Below, one piece after another: positions 45,741 through 56,844 of a stretch of 64,000 nt of DNA. The position numbers and the translations under genes are program-made. The DNA comes from Fennellomyces sp. T-0311 (lineage: Eukaryota; Mucoromycota; Mucoromycetes; Mucorales; Lichtheimiaceae): positions 1,636,150 to 1,700,149 of the forward strand of contig JALLLT010000002.1 in the NCBI GenBank assembly GCA_025266875.1, in the 5' to 3' direction. How positions within the stretch are numbered: position 1 is the first letter of the stretch; every line of letters begins with the position of its first letter. Under the pieces are notes generated by a model that was given only the letters and a program-made list of their open reading frames with translations, had not been told where the DNA came from and did not search any database.

Positions 45741-48700
45741 GTCAAAAGTTATTATTTTATTGGGAAGATATTTGATCTGCGCCTATAGGCATATGATCAC
45801 TTCCTTGCGGTACAAAAGGATTAAAGAAACAAATAGAGTGTAGGTGCCGTGCCTGAAAAAAAACCTCACTAGAGGTGAAAAAAGGCCGGACGGGAGCCCA
45901 GTATTAATGGCAGGAAAAATTGGATATCGGCCCCATCCCATAAGAGCACAGGTCATATAATAAACGTAAGCAGAGGAACACTAACTTGTTATCGTCATAA
46001 TCCAAGTTTACCGTTTCTCATTTTATAGATCGACTTATCAGTGTACTCCGCAACACCTTGAAATATTTTACAAACTCTGCCCTGCGATTCTCCATGCCTC
46101 AATACATATGATCGTTCCCGTAAACCAAATAGCTTTAACATAGATCCATTAAACACGGTCATCTTCGTTCCCGCTTGAATTTATTCAGACGGAAGATCAA
46201 TGAGCAATATCGAACATACAGAGATTGGTATAAAATTCCATTTATTTAATGATTCTGTGAGAAGTTCTTGTTGTGTAGTATAAAAGCTCATTTGGAGTTT
46301 CTTGGAAAGTGTGGTACCACTAATATAGAATGTGTTTCAAATAACGAGATTAAAATAAGATATATAGTGTTATATTGATGGAAAGTTCTCTCTATTCATC
46401 CTGTTGATGAGTAGGGAGGGGGGAGGACGAATATTTCTGTCTAATAGCCCAAAGATCCATGTCGTTACCGAATCACCTATGATCTTATTATCTTATGTCG
46501 AAGAACCTAATATCGAATAGACTATAAAGTTTAAATCAACGAACTTACATTGCTTAGTTGGTAAACCCAGATCATGGTTGAAAAATACGCGAGATCAAAG
46601 GGGTAATCGATAACTCTACAGTAGCTGATACCATAATAACGTAGCGGATATAAGCAAAGGCTAAGGAAAAGCATGTAGTCATGGATAACGATATATCAGG
46701 GATACGATAGGAAGTTTGCGTACGTACGTAGATAACTTACATTGGAAGGGAGGGGGGAGCGTAGAATAGTACCATATTCGTTCTTGATATCGTAAGTATA
46801 CATGGTGATACATTGTAATCAGCCCAGAATTAATCTATTACCTTCGATTCATGCTACTTAAACTCTAAGTATAACCTTAGAAGGCTGGCGCTTTCCAAAA
46901 AAGAGAATTTAAATATGGGGTACCTACATACATTAATTTACTTCCATGTGCGCTTATATATTTTGATATTCTATGATCAGGAAAAACGTGGAAAGCCCTT
47001 ACCTCAGCCAAAAAAGAACTACTAAAAAATACGACTTCCCCCGATGCCCGGCATACTAACAAAACTTTCATTATTAATATTGATGGAGAACTATAAGAAG
47101 ATTATCTCGTCATCAACGGATACATTTGTAAGTATCAGATTATTTCTAATACAAAAGACATGGAATGATGTTCTCATCGCATGAGTGAACACATTACTGG
47201 AGCGTTATGATAGACAGAATAGCCGCCATTTTTCGGGTACTAAAAATCATGCATCTACCAGAGAAGTCTATGGAAAAAATACAAGAAGTGGAAGGAGTGC
47301 GTACGTACGTCCTTGGAGAACAATGCATGTGATCAGAGCTGAATATGAAAAAAACAGCTGCATATACATAGCATAAGATCCTCAATCTAGTGATTCGGGA
47401 TGCATATTTTATATGGTAAAGGGACAACGTCATAACTGACATACGTCGAGACATATATCTTGAAAATTCCTCCTCACAAGTAGTGCTTTTGATGTTACCT
47501 CCAGCGGATCTACAACGCTTGGCGAACGGGGTTAACAGCATAGTAGCGATCCCATGACATCATACGGAGAGAATTAAATCAGAAAAACGACTAGAAAGAA
47601 ATGGTAGCAGTATATGTCGGAGCATGCTGTGGGGAGGAAAAGTGAACGCAGGTTTTTTACCTGATTCATTTGGGGGGAGGGAAATGTTTCCTCAAGGGAT
47701 AATGTTGACTTTTTTTTCGGGACACTTATTGTTCTCCCAATAGATAATTAATCCCTGTGTAATAGAAAAAGAAGATTATATATGTAGAAATTAAGAATTC
47801 AACTGAGAAGACATTGGAATATTCGAATTGAGAGTTAATGGAATGCTTCGGGAGCTAAAATCCGTTGTATCCAGATCCTTATTCTTTTGTTTTGATTTAA
47901 GAAGCCATTTGAGTCATCCCTTCACGCAGGTAGCCTACCCTTTGGAATAACAATCTAAAATAAACTTCTGAGCGAGTATAGTAAGGTCTAATACTAATGT
48001 TTCTAAAACTCTTTTTATTGCGAAATGATCGCTCTTTGACCCCATGCTGGAAACGTCATTGGACTTCTTGTTCCGAATATAGTAGAGCCAATCAGGAAAC
48101 ATCCCGCCGCTTATATCCGAAAGGAATTACGCGTGCTTTATAATATCAATCGTTGTAAGTAAAGATCCAAGGAATCAAATGGTTAAAATTAAGTATTCTT
48201 AAGTAAAGTGGCCTTTGTATGCGATGTGCTGTACACAGAGAGTTTATATAGGGTGATCTGACCCATGCGTTCGATCAAGATCAATTACATGGTCAAGTGG
48301 GACATGTTTGATTTGAATAGTAGGGATGTACATATGCTCAAGGCATTTCTAACAAGCTTGTATATACGCTAGCGATCTAACATTTACGTGAAGCTATTTC
48401 GAGCTGTCGGCTTACATGGGTGTACTTATCTGCAGTTGTGTATTATGCAGATATTGTGCATTGGTTTCGAATCAAATTTGCCGCTTAGATACAGAAGCGG
48501 TAACTTGGGAATGTCTTCAGGTACTGAAAGGGCGATGGAAACATTGGTAGAAACAGTTCTTTCTAAGTATGGTTGTCATTGTAATGCAGTAATCCCCAGC
48601 GGTGTAAAAAAAAGGGTCCAAAGGCGCCCTGTGTCCTTAAGGGAACACCTGAGGTTTATGGAAATATTGAAGTTAAGATTACGATTATGCTTACTGTAGG

Positions 48701-49055
48701 CGCTTCTTAAAGGGTGTTTGCGCGGCTATTCGATCGGCAAACGACAAGTTAGGCGGTGGTGTCAATGGTTCGGGATTCCCTGTGACCCTATGTTACTCAG
48801 AGGCGATCCAACAGTCCAGTTATAAACAAAGGTGCCTACCGAAAGGGGGAATGCACTGCAGACGAGCGAGGGTAAGGGGGTTGGGATGAGTGGGGAAGGG
48901 GGGACAAGGCGAAATAAAATGTTCGTTTTGGTAAAAAACACACAGCTTCAGACGACTAGATTGTGTAACAAGTCCTTCTTATTTTTGTGAGGCATTTCCG
49001 CGCTTAAGTTTATATCTGTTGACGTCAATCGCAAAGTGGCCACACACAAAAAACG
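45741..49055. other. AT-rich gene-poor region
   Basis: About 3.3 kb without recognisable genes. It contains three G-rich runs (GGGAGGGGGGAGG-like near 46411 and 46745, and GGGGGGAGGG near 47671) and two copies of GCGTACGTACGT (near 46720 and 47299). An ORF at 48388-48699 has no recognisable domain. The last part is the promoter of the HSF-type gene. Confidence 0.45.
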
Positions 49056-50153
49056 ATGGATCGAGAAAGCAATGCACCCACTGGGTCGCCCGGGCGAGGG
49101 CACTTGGGGACATTTGCTGTCAAACCAACGAACACGGCGGCTTTTGTCACCAAGCTTTATACGTAAGGCTCTTTATTTCCTCGTGAACGCTGAGAGAGAT
49201 GACTATAGTAAATTAAAAAATGCCAGAGTTCCATTTCTAAAATGAAATTGCAGGATGGTAGAGGACTCTGACGAAGAGCTCATTACATGGTCCAATGCCG
49301 GTGATTACTTTAAAGTGATCTCACCTAGCAACTTTGCCTGCACAGTCCTGCCCAGATATTTCAAGCATCGGAACTGGACCAGCTTTGTGCGACAACTCAA
49401 CAGTAAGAAAAGTTATGCAATTGATTTTCAGGATGCTCAGACGCAGATCACGCGCAGTGTACGGCTTTCATAAAATAAGCGAGTATCGCGACGACCTGGA
49501 GCAGGATATCTGGTGCTTCAAGCACGTCTCGTTCTACCGCGGGGGGAAGCACTCGTCGCACCTGATACGGCGCAAGCGCTCACAGGCCAGCCCACGTTTG
49601 GAAAGCGAATCTCCCGTCCCCACTGACGACCCGGACGACGAAGACAGTACGTTGGATGTGGATTTAGACCCGAAACTAGAGCGTCTCGAGGCTGCATTGA
49701 CCAATATGCACAACCAGACGCAAACAATCAGCGACGAGCTTCGTTGTCTGTGGGCGTCCGTTCAAAAACAGCAACACGTAATTAAAGTTACCATAGCAAC
49801 ACGACGACGACAATTGACTCTTGGTTGCTTAGATGACAGTTGTTGTCGTGGAGATGCTGACCGACGTTATACAAAAAATCCAGCGCAGCCGAAAAACAGG
49901 TAAGATAAGGACAATGCCGACGTGTTGACTTTGTTTCACAGTTGTCTTGCATGTAGACGCGCATCCGACAAGTCACGATTGTCAAGATAAAGTATACGAT
50001 CCTGTATGGGATACTATGCGGTGTGGTTGTGAGGAGTACGAACCCCGGGTGAACAAAGCAGCAAGGAGCATCATGGAAACCAATCCGGTGTCGCCAGCGA
50101 CAAGGATGTGTACCGCCTTGGGCGGATCAAGAAGAAAAAAGCAGAGATTGTAA
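49056..50153 (+). CDS. Heat-shock-factor-type DNA-binding protein
   Basis: Sequence-specific transcription factor of the HSF family. Exons are 49056-49162, 49254-49402, 49458-49777, 49833-49899 and 49942-50153, giving 284 residues. The HSF winged helix spans about 20-115: AAFVTKLYTMVEDSDEELI, ITWSNAGDYFKVIS, then FACTVLPRYFKHRNWTSFVR and QLNMYGFHKI, followed by FKHVSFYRGGKHSSHLIRRK. A coiled-coil-like segment (LERLEAALTNMHNQTQTISDEL) could serve for trimerisation. The end is rich in basic residues (GGSRRKKQRL), a possible nuclear signal. The donor of the third intron is ambiguous (49778 or 49787; both keep frame). It may be a SKN7/HSF-like stress regulator; there is no response-regulator domain, so SKN7 is unlikely. 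Confidence 0.85.
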
Positions 50154-50476
50154 CTTTGATAAAGAAGCGTTGTTTTCAGAGTGTCGAACACAAAGGGCAT
50201 TGCTCTCCTTCCCTTCCCTTTTGTACCTTGACGCTTCGATCCATTGGTGACACCTTAGCTAGATCTCGAATCTGGATCGTCGCGAGCATCCTCACGATTA
50301 TGTATGTTCTATTGCCTATATGCTAAACCTAGTTCTCAATATGACTTTTTCGCCCCCACAGACTGGACAGGATGAACAAGCAAGTCTACCTTTTTATTAC
50401 ACGGAAAAAGAAACGCGATATGTATAAGAATGAGAAAGGAAAACGAACAACACAAAAATAAATGCAAGGTTGGGTA
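50154..50476. other. Convergent intergenic region
   Basis: About 320 bp between the ends of the HSF-type gene and the nucleotide-sugar transporter gene; 3' UTRs. No gene seen. Confidence 0.4.
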
Positions 50477-51686
50477 TTACAGGCCGTAGAGATATGTGGC
50501 GTATATGACGAAGGACGCGCCCAGGAGAAACGTCCCAGTGATCGTGAAGCTGAACAGCCACACGCTCATCAGACTCGACAGGATGATGCTGATGCTAGTG
50601 GCGAAGCCTTTCAGAATGTTGTCGGCGTACTTGACCACGAGCGCGACGATTAGCCCGCCGAATGCTTGGATGCCAATCACGCACCATGTTAGCGCATTGT
50701 AGTTGACAAAGAAACCCTTTTCAGCAATCGTTGCCCCGTCTTGCAGTAGCACCACAAACACCATTCCAAACAGGATCGAGAAGACCGACATTTCAATATT
50801 GCGCACCCAGAGCTGGCTCGGCGCATAATCGTCGACAAACCCATCGTCCACCACCATGACTCTCCCCTCCACGTCCGGTTCCACTGGTGCTGGCTTGGTT
50901 GGCGCCTTGAGGATCTTTTCAAAGTACACGCCCGCCAGACCCGAGAGCACACACGCCATTAACACAGCGAAAAAGCCCTGTGCGTTGGACTGGTTACCAA
51001 CGCCTTCCTCCACAATCGCATCCGAGACCGCCGGTGTCGACGAAAAGTAATGGAACAGTCCGGTGAGTCCTACGTCCTTGGGCAGTACGACCAGCGCAAT
51101 GCCAACAGTCAGCAACGCAAGCGCAGCCCATTTGATGCGAGTGAGAGGCTTGTGCAGAATCACCACGCTGAAGAAGGCCGTGGTGAGGATCTTGAGCTGG
51201 TAAGTCACCTGAAACGTTGCCGCATCGAGGTTGGTTGCTGCCACATACTGCAGGTTGTTCTATACAAAGAGTAAGTAAAATGCCTAGCGCTCTCTTCCTT
51301 CTCTCATACCTGGATCAAGTATAGCGCCGCTGGGAACGCTAGCTTGCTCGAGTCGCGCCATTTGACAACCAATTCGTGATGCAAGAATGCTCCAAGACGG
51401 TGCACCGTGCGTCGATGTACTGGAGGCGCATTGTAAAGTACTCCAAGACACACCAACATCTTTATAACTTCGCTCATGATGACTGCTGTGGACGCGAGGT
51501 ATCGCTCGTCTTCCGGCACGCTCGCCCGAGTATACCGCATGACCAAGATCAGCGCACTGTTCTGCACGACCAGGATGAGCAATGAGAGGTATTTCAGAGG
51601 TATTCCGCCAACCACGGCCGAGGCAGCTACATGCGGGTCAGTGGAGGGTTTGTGCGTAGACAAATGGCATCAGACAATTTACCCAT
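50477..51686 (-). CDS. Nucleotide-sugar (UDP-galactose/SLC35A-like) transporter
   Basis: Golgi membrane antiporter bringing nucleotide sugars into the lumen for glycosylation. Exons 51683-51686 (ATG G only), 51310-51626 and 50477-51259 give 367 residues with about ten hydrophobic helices. SLC35A landmarks include LKYLSLLILVVQNSALIL, MSEVIKMLVCL, NNLQYVAATNLDAATFQVTYQLKILTTA, LSGLAGVYFEKILK, SQLWVRNIEMSVFSI, VKYADNILKGFATSISII and the ending FVIYATYLYGL. The substrate (UDP-galactose by resemblance to Gms1/SLC35A2) is inferred. The 4-nt first exon was chosen because no in-frame ATG precedes the domain in exon 2, and ATG-G|GTAAAT...TAG|CTGCC gives MAASAVVGGIPLKYLSL. This start is less certain than the rest. 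Confidence 0.85.
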
Positions 51687-53177
51687 CTTGTATGAATATA
51701 GAATATGAAGAAGAAAGAGGGAAAATCGAAGCCTATTATGATCGGGGCTAAGCTTTTGTCTTGTCTATTTTGCTTTTATCGTTCTTTTTTTGGTCTCGCT
51801 ATTTTTATACTGTTGCTCGGGTAACCAACCGACTCCTCCAAGCCTTCGTATTACGCCATGCCCTTCACTACTGTAAACATTGCCTCTCTTCTACGCCGGG
51901 CGCAGTAATCCTGTTGTTCCACAAGAGCAGCGGGGCGAAACCGGTCTAACTATTTTTCGCCCTCTTCAAAAATAAACGCATTGAGTGCGCCATGCTCTCT
52001 GTTGTTTGCACTTTGTAAAAAGCAGATAGTCCATCCTTATCCACCATGTACCATAGTTAGATGAAGCGAAATGCAAGTGATTTCATTGTTCTGAGCAAGC
52101 TAATTGATAGTGGATATGTATTTTTTCGGGCTACGCACCCCTACCAATAACTGACATGCTTTCGTTCACAGTCTGGTCCGAAGTAATGCTAAGGAAGCAT
52201 AGCCAAGGGTCATGTAGAGCATACGTTTGAGGAATTATGTATAAAGGAGCACCAGTCTTTTACTTTTACTATATCACGTTGAAAAGTTCAAAAATTGCAC
52301 ATCTCCAAAGTAAAACTTTCTTCCTCCGCTACTGGCTTCACCCGCCGCGAGCACCGCTAGATGCGTCTTTGTATCTCTACGAAGCACACCAGTACATCGA
52401 GGAAATCCAATAACTGAATGGTTTAGAAAAGGTGTGTAAATAATGGCTACAAAATTTTACCCCATCCAACGATCGGATATGGTATACACTATAAAAGCAA
52501 AGAAAACAGAAGCATGCAATGGTTTCGGTCCCTAGTCCAGTCAGCAGTTGGACGAAATGCTCCGTTATGTATAGTAACATAGATACGTGCTATAAACTTA
52601 GAAGAGATGCAACTTTTGGAGATTTATGAATTTAATGTATATCACTTTATTCTTCTGGGGCTTCAATTGATATTAAGTAGCCATTTTGATCCCATTACAG
52701 CCTCCATATATACAAACCATGATACCTAACTTGGAAAGAATGGAACGTCAAGTCACATTTTTAGAGATTGCCCCTAGTCGTTCTGCCCCTAATAACAGTA
52801 ATGCAAATCATTTACCTACTATGTGTCGCTGTTGTTTTTTAATTCGTAAAGTATGTCAAACACAGGTGTCTACGCACGAAACGCGTGTGTACCGCAGCAA
52901 ATGACAAAATGTAAACACTTCATTGCCAGCTATGGTTCCTTATGCCAAGTGTAATAACGAATCTTGCTTTAATGACAGTAATCGAATAAACTTTGGCCGC
53001 AACGCGTTATCTTTTCCATCATACCAGAAGCACGCGTGGTAGGAGCATATATATTACAGAAGAAGAGAGTCGAATGGCCAGTATATATCCAAAATTAAAA
53101 GCATTGTGGAAAACTCTGTAGCAGACTCTAATTTTTTATTATTAATGTACAGATTTTACCTTGCGATGGCAATTGCT
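51687..53177. other. Intergenic region between transporter and PRS genes
   Basis: About 1.5 kb. A 72-codon ORF (52686-52904) has an amphipathic start and a CRCC cluster but no recognisable domain; I do not call it. Nothing else seen. Confidence 0.4.
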
Positions 53178-54354
53178 TTAAAGTAAGTCGAAGGATGGAT
53201 CGAACAGCATTGACACACTTTCGCCAAAATGTGTCCGTCGAATTGCCTCAGCAAAGATAGGAGCTACGTCAAACACCTTGATTTTGGAGCTGTTGCGCAC
53301 ATGATCACCCTGCGGGATCGAGTTGCTCACAACTAACTCGTCGATATCGCTCTCCTCGATATTCCTCACTGCATCTCCGGATAAAATAGCATGGCACACC
53401 AACGCGTAAATTTTACATGCACCATTCTCACGCAGCATGCGGGCGGCTCTTGACAAAGTGTAGGTGGTATCCGCAATGTCATCAACTAGTAGCACATTGC
53501 GACCACGGACATCGCCCACAAGCATCAAGTCCCGCTTCTGAGTAGAGATCTGACGGCGTTCTTTGTGTACAAGCGCAAAGTCCATGCGGAGCTTCTCTGC
53601 AATCGCGGTTGCTCTATAATTAAAAATGGCTGTTATAATCCAGATGATCTTTTTGCCGCGCGTTTTACCGTTTAGCACCTCCTGCATCGGGCGAGACGAT
53701 CACAAGGTTCTGATAATCGGGGATTTCTTGACGGATATACTTGATTAGCAACGGCGAACTGATCAAGTTATCGACGGGACAGTCAAAGAAGCCTTGGAAT
53801 TGTGGGTCATGCATTTCCATGGTAATAATGTGGTCAGCGCCGGCGCATGTCAACAGGTCCGCTACCAAGGTTCCCGACCGTGCAATCCATTGGCGGTAAG
53901 CAGAGCCTTGGCCTTGACTTTCTAACGACACCTTGGCGAGCTTGTGCATCAATTGACGTGAGACATCTTCCTCGTTGTGATTGCGTAGTCGTTCATGGCG
54001 TGGGGTTTGCGGCGGCAGGCTTGCGAGTGGGGCACCTGCCGAAGACTTGTATGGCATATCGGCTTGTCTCGAATAAGGAAAGTATGGAATGACAGCTGTA
54101 ATGCGTTTGGCGGAGGCGACCTTGCAAGCGTTCAACATAATAAGAAGCTCCATGAGCATATCGTTGACTGTGCCGCAACCGGTTTGGATAATGTAAACAT
54201 CTTGCTCGCGTACGGATTCCTGCATTTCAACGCTGGTCTCATTGTTGCTGAATTTGGACAATTTGGTTTTGCCAGCGGGAATACCGAGCCGGTGACACAC
54301 GGCAGCGGTTAGTTCGGGATGGGACGAGCCTCCAAAGACAAGCAGATTTCTCAT
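53178..54354 (-). CDS. Ribose-phosphate pyrophosphokinase (PRPP synthetase)
   Basis: Makes PRPP from ribose 5-phosphate and ATP for nucleotide, histidine and tryptophan synthesis; cytosolic. Exons 53669-54354 and 53178-53613 give 373 residues. Motifs: FGGSSHPEL, FSNNETSVEMQESVREQDVYIIQ, IPYFPYSRQADM, CAGADHIITMEMHDPQFQGFFD, VIVSPDAGGAKR (about 218-229) and the PRPP loop VDDIADTTYT (about 272-281). Between YSRQ and LVADLLTCAGAD lies an insertion of about 45 residues (ASLPPQTPRHERL...), as in the fungal Prs1-type subunits that carry non-homologous regions. Start at MRNLLVFGG (54354) is conserved; an upstream in-frame ATG (54423) would add 23 residues with an amphipathic FSTAF stretch. One GT...AG intron, in frame. 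Confidence 0.95.
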
Positions 54355-54545
54355 GACTAAAGTGGAAAAAGCAGTGGAAAAAGAGCGGGTTGTGTTTTTA
54401 CATGGTGTTTTTTCACTGATCAAATGTTATATGCGGCTTTCAATCATCTCCGAAGCAAAGCAGTCTTCTTTATTAAGATTTTTTAGATTTACACACAAAA
54501 GAGGAAGGAGGAAGGAGACACACACAGCAACACCAGCGACCCCGC

Positions 54546-55076
54546 TTAGAGCTTGGCGGTGGGGTTGATAGCCTTGAACACGTTGTCGAGCTTCATGGCC
54601 AGCATGATTTGACCCTTGACCTTGAGCTTGCCGCTCATGTACGCCTTTTGGCCTGGTAATGCATCCCTTGTGAGAACACTCGTTCTGACTTTCCCCCCCC
54701 CACACACACACACAATCGCACAATACACGTACCGTTCAACTTGCCAGTGGCAAGAGCAACAAAGTCATCATCCTTGAGAGACAGAATGGCATCGGCCTTC
54801 TGGGCACCCTTGCCGCGGGAGACCTTACCCTCCTTCTTAGCATCGATGGTGAAGGTTTCCTCCTTGCCCTCGCTGTTCTTGATGACGAACTGGAAGACAC
54901 CGTTGACCTGCGGGCGTTCATGTTAGTGGCCCACGGCTTCGGACTCTCTCCGCTTGAAAAACACTCACCTGCTTGATGAGCTTGGCACGCTCGTCGTCGC
55001 TCATGGCATCGAAGATCTTGTTCAATTCGGCGATGAGCTCAGAGCTCTTGAAACCAGGGACGACGATATCAGACAT
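54546..55076 (-). CDS. SCP2 sterol-carrier domain protein with C-terminal AKL
   Basis: Small lipid-binding protein of the sterol carrier protein 2 family. Exons 54969-55076, 54733-54907 and 54546-54652 give 129 residues: MSDIVVPGFKSSELIAELNK, then VNGVFQFVIKN, ADAILSLKDDDFVALATGKLNG and AYMSGKLKVKGQIMLAMKLDNVF. This is the complete SCP2 fold, without a thiolase or dehydrogenase partner. The C-terminus is Ala-Lys-Leu, a variant of the SKL peroxisomal targeting signal, so a peroxisomal role in lipid metabolism is likely. Intron 2 contains a C-run and (CA)n tract. Codon use is strongly C-ending, suggesting high expression. Introns are GT...AG and in frame. Confidence 0.95.
54693..54714 (+). repeat. 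C-run plus (CA)n tract in an SCP2 intron
   Basis: Eight C residues followed by about seven CA units (54693-54714), inside the intron at 54653-54732. Direct observation. Confidence 0.9.
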
Positions 55077-55356
55077 GTTGAGGTATATACAACGAAAGAA
55101 GAATGAAGAATCGGGGAGAGGAGGCATCAAGACCGTATTTAAATACATTCATTTTCACGTGGTGCAGGCGCTTTTTCCAATCACATGTAAGAGGAAAAAT
55201 GCACGCAATAGTGCTGACGTTTTTTTATTCCTCAAATCAGGCAGCAACGGGCCGCATGATGTGATTTACCCCACACTGTTTCTCACATAGAGGTGCGTAA
55301 TAACATAACAAAGCAAAAAAAAATCTATAATACAAAGTGCAACAGAAAAGTCCCGC

Positions 55357-56844
55357 CTACCATTGAGTGATGTCCTCGGCCTCGCCAAACAAGCTTGCCT
55401 TGGTCGCCTTTAGAATTTCCTGCCGTTCAGCCTCTTCCTCGCTGACCATCAAAGTGCCATAAATGTCCGGCACAACGCGCTGGATGAATCCCAGCAGATG
55501 GCGGTTGATCTGGTCAAACTCGAGCAAGAAGCCGTCGTGGCCGTCGGGCGACTGGATCGTCACCATTTCCGCGTTCGGCATTTCTTCGGCCAGCTCGTAC
55601 TGCTCGGAAATCGTGAACAGGCCGTCGCTCTCGATGCCAATGACCAACGCCGGCTGGTCGATCGAGCGCAGTATTTTATTGTAATCGCCGCGGTCGCGCG
55701 ACACATCGTGCGAGTCCATCTTGCGGGTCAGTGCTATGTAGCAGTTGGCATCGAAACGGTTGATGAACTTTTCACCTTGGTAACGCAGGTACGACTGGGC
55801 GGAGAACACGCGGGCCGTGGGCATAGGTGGGTCGTTGATAGTCGTATGCTCGCCGTTGGTATGGTCGACGGATGAGCGTGGTGACGGGGCGGCTTTCTTG
55901 TGCCCGTCGTTGTGCATGAACAGGTTGGCTTCACGGGGCGAGTTGGGTCGTTTGGGCGGCGCAATTTGATTGGAGTTGGCGGCCTTTCGGCCAAACCGAG
56001 ATTCGAATGAGTTACGTGATCGGTACGTGAGCAATGCAGACATGCGGGCCGCTGCCAATCCAACATTTGGCGGTTGCTCGTCGGTGTAATATCCATCCGC
56101 TACTCGGTTGCTTAGTTACTCTCTTTCTTTCTCCCATTCCCCTTTATGCGCTTTGGTTTACCATAGCTCGGGTCGCTGTAGATGGATTGTCGTTGGGCCT
56201 CGCCCCAGCTGATACCCCACGCCGAGTGGCGGCCGGACGTAGCAATCGGAACGATGGTCTTTACGTAGTCCTTGCCCAGCATCGACCACTCCAGCACTTG
56301 CATGCCGCCCATCGACCCTCCCACGCACATCGCAATCTGCTTGACGCCCAGCATATCGAGTACTTTGCGATGCAGCTGCACGTCGTCACGGACACTGACA
56401 AGCGGGAACTCAGGGCCATAGCGTTCGCCTGTTTCGGGATTAATTGTCAACGGGGACGCTGAGCCGTAAGGTGAACCAAGTACATTGCAGCATACAATAA
56501 AGAACTTTGTTGGATCGAAGGCACGACGTGGTCCCATTAGTGCTCCCCACCTACGTCTTTCCGTAAGCTTTTTTTTCCTTAACTTTTCGACGGCCAATGC
56601 TACTTTACCAGTCTTCCACATCCGTGCTGCCGGTCAGTGCATGGCAAATGACCATGCAGTTATCGCCTCGTTCGTTGAGCTTGCCGAATGACTTCCAAGC
56701 CACTGGTACGTTGGTGATCCGGACACCAGATTCCAAGATGTACTCGGGGATAATGGAAATATTTTGCTCAGCAATAAGGTTTACGAGCTTATTTTGTGCC
56801 AGTTCCGCGGGAAGCTCCTCGCTTGTTTTGTACGTTTTGTACAT
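55357..56844 (-). CDS. MET2: Homoserine O-acetyltransferase
   Basis: Acetylates L-homoserine with acetyl-CoA, the first committed step of fungal methionine synthesis. Exons 56609-56844, 56162-56550 and 55357-56099 give 455 residues of the alpha/beta-hydrolase fold. The nucleophile motif GGSMGG has Ser at about 158. NVPVAWKSFGKLNE, GPRRAFDPTKFFIVCCNVLG, GSPYGSASP, RSRNSFESRFGRK and the C-terminal GIESDGLFTISEQ and SPDGHDGFLLE (catalytic Asp and His) are all present. Between RFGRK and ARVFSAQSYLRYQGEKF is an insertion of about 45 residues rich in Pro, Asn and His, typical of fungal Met2. The real start is the ATG at 56842-56844; the open frame continues upstream without ATG. Introns are GT...AG. 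It is divergent from SER3. Confidence 0.96.

Noticed and set aside
46400..47690. G-rich runs as G-quadruplexes or telomere-like repeats
   Set aside because: Runs are isolated and not periodic enough to support a quadruplex or telomeric array.
48388..48699. 103-codon ORF upstream of the HSF-type gene
   Set aside because: No family similarity recognised, isolated in AT-rich DNA; may be a chance frame.
52686..52904. 72-codon ORF with CRCC cluster
   Set aside because: No recognisable domain or splice partners; evidence too thin to call a gene.
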